A stretch of 64,000 bases of DNA from Actinomycetaceae bacterium zg-1166 (GTDB lineage Bacteria; Actinomycetota; Actinomycetes; Actinomycetales; Actinomycetaceae). The stretch lies in assembly GCA_015679245.1 (NCBI GenBank), contig CP064953.1, positions 1,736,001-1,800,000 of the forward strand. Reading direction: 5' to 3'. The notes under the pieces were generated by a model that saw nothing but the letters and a program-made list of their open reading frames with translations, was not told the DNA's origin and did not search any database. The position numbers were made by a program, and so were the translations under genes. Each line of letters begins with the position of its first letter. The first letter of the stretch is position 1. Below, piece by piece: positions 1-7,200 of the stretch.

Positions 1-64
1 CGAGGCTAAGTGTGGCGACGAGGCCGGTTGCCATAATGCGCGTCGTGCGCGTCCAGCGTGACAT
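1..64 (-). CDS. Secreted protein, N-terminus only (runs off left edge)
   Basis: Only the first 21 codons are present. They read MSRWTRTTRIMATGLVATLSL: a basic stretch followed by a hydrophobic core, as in a Sec signal peptide or lipoprotein leader. I start at the ATG at 64 because GAAAGGTG lies just upstream as a ribosome binding site. The in-frame ATG at 79 has no such site. The mature product lies outside the window, so no function can be given. Confidence 0.55.
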   Translation of the reverse strand, partial: MSRWTRTTRIMATGLVATLSL

Positions 65-495
65 AGTGGCACCTTTCATTGGGTGAGACGTGTGGATGTC
101 ATACGGTTAATCGGAGGGACAGGCGGAGCCTAACTCCACCCTTGTGAGCACGTAACCCCAGGGTGTGGGGATGCGTAACATGCCTGGAAACCCTCGATAA
201 CCTCGCAATACGCTCATGAGGCTCTCACCTCACAGGAATGATACTAACTCAGTGGGTAGATAGGGTTATATGGTTGTAGGGCAAAATGAGATGAGTCTCT
301 CGCTCGCTCACTTACTCACCTACTCACGCACTCTGCCCACTCACATGCTCTGCCCACTCACCATTCATACGCTCCCACCACTCACGGGCACACGTGGGAA
401 CAGGCGGATGCTTCAGAGTAAGTGGACAACAGGGTCAACACCGAGGAACACAACTCGGAGCAGTTCAATATGTGCGGGGTGAATAAACTAGCCGC
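65..495. other. Intergenic region between divergent genes
   Basis: No convincing gene is seen in these 431 bases. They must hold the promoters of the leftward secreted-protein gene and of the rightward gene at 496. Around 300-390 there is a run of imperfect CTCAC-type pentamers, including two copies of CTCTGCCCACTCAC at about 340-362. The open frame at 270-482 is made largely of these repeats and looks non-coding. Confidence 0.5.
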
Positions 496-1077
496 ATGAA
501 GTTTGAGACACGACCGGCAGGGAGTAACGCCCCAGAGATTGGCTCCCTCACCTGGATCCTCACGTTCCCCGACGTGGAAGAACTTTCAAGCCTCTCGGCG
601 ATTTTGCCGAACACTTTAGTCACCGTACCCGTGCAGTGGCTTCACACGGTTCTTATCCCTGAATGGTCCGGCCATTCTTCCTTCGACGACGTTGCCGAGC
701 TCCCGGATGCTCCCGAAGATGACTTCCGTCTCGAAGCTCTCGCCATGAGCGGAAACTCCCTCACGCTGGAAGGAGCCTCGGAATATTGGCAGGAGTGGTG
801 TGAAGCTACTTCTCGCATACTCGGTGCCCGAGTTAGCCCCCTCACTGGGCGCGCGCTTGACCCATTGCGCATCCAGGTAGCCTACGGAAGCGCCATGGAT
901 CTCGGATCTACTCTCGGGTCGATCCTCAACGCCGACCATGTCAACTTTGGGCGCCCACGCCTCGCGCTCGTGCGTGCTGAAGCAGCAGATCACGGCCTTA
1001 CCTGGCGCAGTGTCCGCTCCATCGCCACTCTTACTCGCCAGCAGCGAGAGGAGATCGAAAGTAGCTATCGCCTCTAA
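496..1077 (+). CDS. Possible degenerate 2H phosphoesterase-like (2'-5' RNA ligase-like) protein, 193 aa
   Basis: I do not recognise this protein firmly. Its layout resembles actinobacterial 2'-5' RNA ligase-like (2H) proteins: a first motif after a beta strand (WLHTVLIPEW, His50), a Leu/Pro-rich linker, a second strand (RIQVAYGSA, from residue 125) and a closing strand ending in LTWRSV. True members have two H-x-T/S motifs. Here the first reads H-T-V and the second has Gln where His is expected, so catalysis by the usual mechanism is doubtful. The gene stands alone, faces the metal-transporter operon tail to tail, and has only a weak ribosome binding site. The family assignment is inference. 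Confidence 0.5.
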   Translation: MKFETRPAGSNAPEIGSLTWILTFPDVEELSSLSAILPNTLVTVPVQWLHTVLIPEWSGHSSFDDVAELPDAPEDDFRLEALAMSGNSLTLEGASEYWQEWCEATSRILGARVSPLTGRALDPLRIQVAYGSAMDLGSTLGSILNADHVNFGRPRLALVRAEAADHGLTWRSVRSIATLTRQQREEIESSYRL

Positions 1078-1317
1078 CTCCGCGGCTCCTGCACCCTCGT
1101 GCCCCAAGAGCCTGTTACTCCAATATAGGCTCCCACACCACCCACCTTTTGCAACCTCCACAGCCGTGACCCTACAGCTCAGGAGCCTGTCACCTCGGTG
1201 CAGGCTTCTCCATCACCAGCCCTCACAGCCTTCGTCGCCCACCCCTACGGTAACAGCCACCGCCCCGGCAACCACTGCCCACCCATCTCTACGCCACTGC
1301 CACGAAATCGGGAAATT

Positions 1318-2187
1318 TTAGATTTTCTGGTGCCGGGCGCGCCGAATCCAGGCTGACCCCACGGTAAGCAGATAGACCACAGTAAAAACTCCACCTTGAG
1401 TGAGCACAATCATGGCTCCCGAGGCGGTATCCGCGTAGTAGCTCAGGTAGAGCCCTACAACAGCACATATGCACGAAATAAGTGGGGCGAGTATGAGCAT
1501 TCGGTTCATCCGCTTTGTGAGCAACAGGGCAGTAGCTCCCGGCGTAATCAGCATCGCCACGACGAGGATGACGCCGACAGTCTGGAGAGCAATAACGCAT
1601 GTCAGTGCCAGCATGGCGAGGAGTAAAGCCCCGAGAAGTTGGGGACGTAGGCCGATAGCATGGGCATGAAGCGGATCGAAAGCATAAAGTGTGAGATCTC
1701 GCTTTTTGACTGCAATCACTGCGACGAGGAGGAGGGTGAGCGCGGCAACCTGGATAACGTCGGATTGGCTCACGCCCAGGATATTTCCAAAAATGATGTG
1801 ATTAAGGTCGGTGTGTGAGGGAGTTATTGAAATCAATACAAGTCCACCGGCAAACATGGTTGTAAACACAATGCCGATGGCAGCATCCTCTTTTATATGG
1901 GAGGTGGAGCGCAGGGCACCGATGAGTCCGACAGCAAGGAAACCACATATCGTTGCACCCACCGCATAGGGGGCGCCCACAATATACGCAAGGACAACGC
2001 CGGGGAGTACAGCGTGCGATACAGCATCGCCCATGAGTGACCATCCGACGAGGACAAGCCAACACGAGAGCAGCGCACACACGAAGGCGGCCAAGATCGC
2101 TGTTGTTATCGCCCGCACCATGAAGTCATATCGCAGAGGTTCACACAACAGATCCACTATCCCAGAAGTGGCAAGTGGCACGATCAT
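1318..2187 (-). CDS. Metal (manganese/zinc-type) ABC transporter permease, 289 aa
   Basis: Polytopic membrane protein of the ABC-3 family, which forms the channel for Mn2+, Zn2+ or Fe2+ uptake with the ATPase and binding protein encoded just upstream. It is hydrophobic throughout, with the family's DAVSHAVLPG segment near residue 52 (the cytoplasmic EAA-like coupling region) and the LITPGATA segment in the second half. The start ATG at 2187 gives the normal family length. A longer reading from 2250 would run back into the ATPase gene. The junction with the ATPase carries a 35-bp tandem duplication, listed separately. Substrate is inferred from the binding protein. Confidence 0.9.
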   Translation of the reverse strand: MIVPLATSGIVDLLCEPLRYDFMVRAITTAILAAFVCALLSCWLVLVGWSLMGDAVSHAVLPGVVLAYIVGAPYAVGATICGFLAVGLIGALRSTSHIKEDAAIGIVFTTMFAGGLVLISITPSHTDLNHIIFGNILGVSQSDVIQVAALTLLLVAVIAVKKRDLTLYAFDPLHAHAIGLRPQLLGALLLAMLALTCVIALQTVGVILVVAMLITPGATALLLTKRMNRMLILAPLISCICAVVGLYLSYYADTASGAMIVLTQGGVFTVVYLLTVGSAWIRRARHQKI

Positions 2188-2240
2188 GGCTTCTCCCCAA
2201 GAACAACACCTGGCACGATCATGGTCTCTCCCCAAGAACA
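2176..2240 (-). repeat. 35-bp tandem duplication at the ATPase/permease junction
   Basis: Bases 2176-2205 recur at 2211-2240 (28 of 30 identical, period 35). Each copy carries the end of a Leu-Gly-Glu-rich reading frame and an ATGA start/stop overlap. Read on the minus strand, the ATPase stop overlaps an ATG at 2222. This opens a 12-codon mini-ORF whose stop (2186-2184) overlaps the permease ATG at 2187. The duplication thus inserted a tiny ORF but kept stop/start coupling on both sides. Confidence 0.85.
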
Positions 2241-2953
2241 TTGAGGCCAAAGGCAGCCGAGAGACTTTCTGGAGAAATGACCTCTTCTACGTTTGCGTGT
2301 TTGAGTACTCGGTTCTTCAGGAGAACGGCTTCATCAGCCAATTCGGGCAATGCCTGCAAATCGTGGGTGGAAACTGCGACGCAGGCACCTTCGCGTGCAA
2401 GTTCGCGAAGTAATCGCGTAATCGTCGCTTCAGAACGTTTATCAACTCCTGCAAAAGGTTCGTCGAGAAGGAGGATTGAGGCCTGCTGGGCGATGCAGCG
2501 AGCCAAAAAGACACGTTTGCGCTGCCCACCCGACAATTGCCCGATCTGACGAGTAGCGTACTCACTGAGTTCAACTCGCTCAAGTGCAGCGGCGACGATT
2601 GCGTGATCGACGCGTCGCGCATGTCGCATAGGGCCCAAATGCCCGTATCGTCCGGCCATCACGACATCGCGTACAGTGAGGGGAAAGTTCCAATCGACCT
2701 GTTCGCTTTGAGGCATATACCCCACCATTCCCTGCCGCCGTGCGGTGGCAGGGTGAATGCCGCCGAGTCTGATGGTGCCCGCCTGCGGACGAATACGCCC
2801 CACGATGCTATTTAAGAGCGTGGATTTTCCTGAACCGTTTACTCCGACGAGTCCGCACACGCGACCCGCGTCAAGGCTCAAGCTCACGCAGTCAAGAGCC
2901 ACGACATCGCCGTATCGAACGGTAATACCATCGAGTTCAATCGCAGGAGTCAT
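2219..2953 (-). CDS. Metal ABC transporter ATP-binding protein, 244 aa
   Basis: Cytoplasmic ATPase of the manganese/zinc-type importer. Walker A is GVNGSGKST (residues about 37-45), the Q-loop lies in MPQSEQVDW, the signature is LSGGQRKRVFLAR and Walker B is ILLLDEPFAGVD, followed by the switch His in STHD. The length is normal. Its ATG overlaps the stop of the binding-protein gene by four bases (ATGA at 2950-2953), so the two are translationally coupled. Gene order in transcription is binding protein, ATPase, permease. Confidence 0.93.
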   Translation of the reverse strand: MTPAIELDGITVRYGDVVALDCVSLSLDAGRVCGLVGVNGSGKSTLLNSIVGRIRPQAGTIRLGGIHPATARRQGMVGYMPQSEQVDWNFPLTVRDVVMAGRYGHLGPMRHARRVDHAIVAAALERVELSEYATRQIGQLSGGQRKRVFLARCIAQQASILLLDEPFAGVDKRSEATITRLLRELAREGACVAVSTHDLQALPELADEAVLLKNRVLKHANVEEVISPESLSAAFGLNVLGERP

Positions 2954-3912
2954 TGAGCATTCTCTATGGTGAGAGCACGACGAATCACTTCGGCATCGTG
3001 AGTAATGAGGTCAAGGTAGGTGGGAACTGGACCGTCGGCTTGCGAGAGTGAATCCACGTACAGAGTTCCTCCGAATTTTGCTCCGGTGGCCTGGACTACT
3101 TGCTGCATGGGTGCATCCGATACTGTTGATTCGCAGAATACTGCGGGTACGTTGTTTTCTCGCACAAATGTGATTGCGGAGGCTATTTGTTGGGGAGTTG
3201 CCTGTTGTTCTGCATTGACCGGCCAAATGTATTTCTCCTGGAGGCCGGCATCACGAGCGAGGTAGGAGAAGGCTCCTTCGCACGTCACCAAAGCTCTCTG
3301 CTGTATTGGAAGTTTGTCGAGTGAGCTGGTGAGGCCATCGTGTACTTTTTGGAGTTTGGCCACATATTCTTCGGCATTTTTGTGGTAGTCCTGCGCATGT
3401 GCGGGATCGAGCTGCGCAAAAGCCTTCGCCATATTCTTGGCATATGTTTGGACATTGAGAGGGCTCATCCAGGCGTGCGGATTGGGCCTGCCCGCATAGG
3501 CATCTTCCGTGATGGGAAGTGGGGAAATTCCCTCTGATACGACGACGTGCTTGGCGTGCGCATCTTCGACAAATTTCTCGAACCACGATTCGAGATTGAG
3601 GCCGTTATCCAAGATGAGAGCTGCTGAGGAGGCCTTGCGGATATCACCGGGAGTCGGCTCGTATTCGTGAATTTCTGCGCCGGGTTTGGTGATGGATTCA
3701 ACGTCTAAGTGATCTCCGGCAACGTTGCGTGCAATATCTGCCAACACGGTGAAGGTGGTAAGAACCCTGGGGCGCTCGGAATCTGTTCCTTGGTCTGCTT
3801 CCCGTGCGGGACTACACGCCCCTAACGCCATGGCACTTGCAAACAGAAAAGCCACAATCACATATAGGCGGCGTGTGGGGCGAGGATGATGAGAGTTGAG
3901 TTGAATTATCAT
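2950..3912 (-). CDS. Metal-binding lipoprotein of ABC transporter (cluster A-I, manganese-type), 320 aa
   Basis: Extracytoplasmic substrate-binding lipoprotein. The start ATG at 3912 is preceded by AAGGA. A basic hydrophobic leader ends in the lipobox ALGAC. The four metal ligands expected of PsaA/MntC-type proteins are visible: His82 (EIHEYEP), His146 (PNPHAWM), Glu212 (TCEGAF) and Asp287 (YVDS). Glu rather than His in the third position is typical of manganese-preferring members, so manganese is the likely substrate. It is the first gene of the operon and lies about 60 bases downstream of two palindromes that look like operators. The metal assignment is inference from ligands only. Confidence 0.92.
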   Translation of the reverse strand: MIIQLNSHHPRPTRRLYVIVAFLFASAMALGACSPAREADQGTDSERPRVLTTFTVLADIARNVAGDHLDVESITKPGAEIHEYEPTPGDIRKASSAALILDNGLNLESWFEKFVEDAHAKHVVVSEGISPLPITEDAYAGRPNPHAWMSPLNVQTYAKNMAKAFAQLDPAHAQDYHKNAEEYVAKLQKVHDGLTSSLDKLPIQQRALVTCEGAFSYLARDAGLQEKYIWPVNAEQQATPQQIASAITFVRENNVPAVFCESTVSDAPMQQVVQATGAKFGGTLYVDSLSQADGPVPTYLDLITHDAEVIRRALTIENAQ

Positions 3913-3972
3913 CTGATTCCTTACGAGAGATGGAGCGCTGCATCTGGGGTTCTTCCGCAGGTACAAGCGTTA

Positions 3973-4008
3973 TTCGGTACTACGAATACTATTCTTCGGC
4001 ATACCGAA
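3973..4008. promoter_or_regulatory. Two 14-bp palindromes 22 bp apart, candidate metalloregulator operators
   Basis: Upstream of the metal-binding lipoprotein gene, TTCGGCATACCGAA (3995-4008) is an inverted repeat. A related site, TTCGGTACTACGAA, lies at 3973-3986. Their centres are 22 bp apart, about two helical turns, so two repressor dimers could bind the same face. The position, 61-96 bases upstream of the start codon, fits a DtxR/MntR-type metalloregulator. The identity of the regulator is inference. Confidence 0.6.
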
Positions 4009-4083
4009 ATTCAATATAGCTTCGTCTCATGGCTTATAAGAGCCTGCCCCTCTGCCGGAATCGTCTCATCGCTATCAGCATGT

Positions 4084-4130
4084 GAGTGAGGGTCTGATCG
4101 TGGGAATTTCCCGAGATCAGACCCTCACTC
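4084..4130. terminator. Perfect 16-bp stem-loop downstream of the large surface protein gene
   Basis: The arms at 4084-4099 and 4115-4130 are perfect complements. The 15-base loop itself contains a GGGA/TCCC mini-stem. It sits about 80 bases past the stop of the surface protein gene (minus strand) and upstream of the metal operon. There is no U tract on either side, so it is either a U-less terminator, as is common in actinobacteria, or a mRNA-stabilising hairpin. Confidence 0.6.
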
Positions 4131-4208
4131 TGGTGGGTTTATGTGTCTAGCAGTCCTGGTTGATGTGGGTTCGCTCCACTGCAATCACAACTGCAAGCAC
4201 AGGTGTGT

Positions 4209-7200
4209 TCAGCCCTTGCGTCGACGTAGCACTAGTGCTCCTCCGGCAAGGATTGCCAGCCCAGCCGCACCGAGCAGACCGTAGATGTCGGCACCTGTGA
4301 AGGGTAGAGACTTGGCCTTGGACTTGGCTGTTCCCTTCTTCACTGGCTCATCCTTCATCGACCCGCCCTTGTCAGCTTCTTTGACGTTCGGGTTGGTCTT
4401 CGGATCCTTTGCATCTGGATCATCAACCGTCTTACCCGTAGTCGGATCAACCTTAGTGTTGAGCTCTTCACCATCCTTCACACCGTCATTGTCGGTGTCG
4501 GCGTTCTTCGGATCAGTGTTACCAGGCTTGCCGTCCTTATCGAACTTATCGTCCTTGAACGGATTCTTCGCCCCACTAACCTCATCACCATCGTTCACGC
4601 CGTCACCGTCAGTGTCCGGGTTCTTCGGATCGGTGCCATCCTTCTTCTCGTCACCATCGTTCACACCGTCACCATCAGTGTCAGCCTTGGTCGGATCGGT
4701 GCCGTCCTTCTTCTCGTCACTATCGCTGACGCCGTCACCATCGGTGTCCTTCGAGTTCGGGTTGGTCTTCGGATCCTTTGCATCCGGATCATCAACCGTC
4801 TTACCCGTCTCCGGATCAACCTTAGTGTTGAGCTCTTCACCATCCTTCACACCGTCACCATCAGTGTCGGCATTCTTCGGATCAGTGTTACCAGGCTTGC
4901 CGTCCTTATCGAACTTATCGTCCTTGAACGGATTCTTCGCCCCACTGACCTCATCACCATCGTTGACACCATCGTTATCGGTGTCAGGGTTCTTCGGGTC
5001 GGTTCCGAGCTTCTTCTCTTCACCGTCATTCAGACCGTCACCGTCAGTGTCCGGGTTCTTCGGATCGGTGCCATCCTTCTTCTCGTCACCATCGTTCACA
5101 CCGTCACCATCGGTATCAGCCTTGGTGGGATCAGTGCCGTCCTTCTTCTCGTCACTATCGCTGACGCCGTCACCATCGGTGTCCTTCGAGTTCGGGTTGG
5201 TCTTCGGATCCTTTGCATCCGGATCATCAACCGTCTTACCCGTCTCCGGATCAACCTTAGTGTTGAGCTCTTCACCATCCTTCACACCGTCACCATCGGT
5301 GTCAGCGTTCTTCGGATCAGTGTTACCAGGCTTGCCGTTCTCGTCGAACTTATCCTTCTTGAACGGATTCTTCTCCCCGCTAACCTCGTCACCGTCGTTC
5401 ACGCCGTCACCATCGGTGTCAGGGTTGTTCGGATCGGTTCCGAGCTTCTTCTCCTCAGCGTCGTTGAGACCATCACCATCGGTGTCGGCATCGCTTGAGT
5501 TCGGGTTGGTCTTAGGATCCGTTGCATCTGGATCGTCAACCGTCTTACCTGTTTCCGGATCTACCTTGGTGTTGAGCTCTTCGCCGTCCCTCTTCCCGTC
5601 ATTGTCGGTGTCGGGATTCTTCGGATCAGTGTTACCAGGCTTGCCGTTCTCGTCGAACTTATCGTCCTTGAACGGATTCTTCTCACCGCTAACCTCATCA
5701 CCATCGTTCACACCGTCACCATCGGTGTCAGCCTTCTTCGGATCAGTGCCGAGCTTCTTCTCCTCACCGTCGTTGAGACCATCACCATCAGTGTCAGCCT
5801 TCTTCGGATCGGTGCCGTCCTTCTTCTCGTCACCGTCGTTCACACCGTCACCATCGGTGTCAGCAGTGTTCGGATCGGTCGGAGCAGGCTCACCGTTTTC
5901 GCCAACTCGGTTCACCTCATCACCGTCCTTCACGCCGTCATTGTCGGTGTCGGGGTTATTCGGATCGGTGTTACCGGGCTTTCCGTCCTTATCGAACTTA
6001 TTGTCCTTGAACGGATTCTTCGCCCCACTGACCTCGTCACCGTCATTGATGCCATCGTTATCGGTGTCGGGGTTATTCGGATCGGTCTTATGGGTCTTCT
6101 CATCCCCATCATTGAGACCATCACCATCCGTGTCCGGATTCTTCGGGTCGGTGCCGTTGGTCTTCTCTTCTTCATCCGAGACGCCGTCGTTATCGTCGTC
6201 GTCATCGTTGATGTCAGGCGTTCCATCGCCATCGGTATCAAGCTGGAACTTCGCGTTCACACGATCAGCAACAGCGCCAGACTCAGCAGGATATGTCACC
6301 GTCACCGGAACGGTGAACTCCTCTCGATCCGGACCATTCGCACCAGCAGGCTGCGTGACTACTGTAAGAACACCCGTCGCCGGATCAATCGTCACTGTGT
6401 ACCCACTCGGAGCGGTAAAGCCGCCAGTGATGGAGAACACCGTACCCTGCGGGTATTCGTCGCCATCATTTGTCGGGGCTACAGTGGTCGTCTTTCCAGC
6501 AGGAACAATCGTCACAGGATAGGTTGGACGAGGATCCAAGGTCTGCGCCTCAGGAACAACGGTTACCGTAACCGGCGCTGTGTCTGTTGAGTGATCGGGA
6601 TAGGTAACCGTCACCGTTTCTTCAATCACATCACCAGGCTGTTTATCCGCAGGAATCATCACTGTCACTTCACCAGTGGTGGCATTGACGGTAACAGGTG
6701 AGCCTGCTGGAACCGTAAACCGGGTATCCGCCGGCACATTTGCATCACCGGTCTGTGGCACTGTGACAGTGTCGCCAGCTTTACCTGTTGCAGGATTGTA
6801 TCCAGGATCATGCTCATCGTTCTGGTGAGTAACCACAGCTGGAACATCGTTGACGGTTACCATCGCGTTTACCGTTTCAGATGTGCCATCGGGGTAGGTG
6901 ACTTTCACCTTCACCGTATAGGAAGTGTTGCTTTCAACCTGCGGAGCAGTGCCCGAGATCGAGCCATTCGCGTTAATCGTCAGGCCAGTAATACCCGCGT
7001 TATCCGAAATCTCAAAAGAGGTTCCCGAAGGTAGAGCAGGAGTGGAGGTGGGCGCAGAAATGTTGATCGCCCGCCCCTCATTCACCGTCACAGCTGTGTA
7101 CGCAGGCTCATACTTATCTTTATCGGGACCCTCGATGACGAAGCTAGCTTCTCCACGCGTGAATGTCCCATCAGCAAATCTGGCCGTCACTGGAATTGTG

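Noticed and set aside
616-1161. 181-codon minus-strand frame opposite the gene at 496
   Set aside because: No start signal and no motif. The plus-strand frame has clearer protein-like character and a compact gene layout.
2317-2622. 101-codon frame overlapping the metal transporter ATPase
   Set aside because: Alternative-frame shadow of a conserved ATPase.
4285-6522. A 745-codon open frame on the plus strand, Ser/Pro/Phe-rich
   Set aside because: It is the antisense of the Asp/Gly-rich repeat array, kept open by the repeats' codon bias. It has no ribosome binding site or domain.
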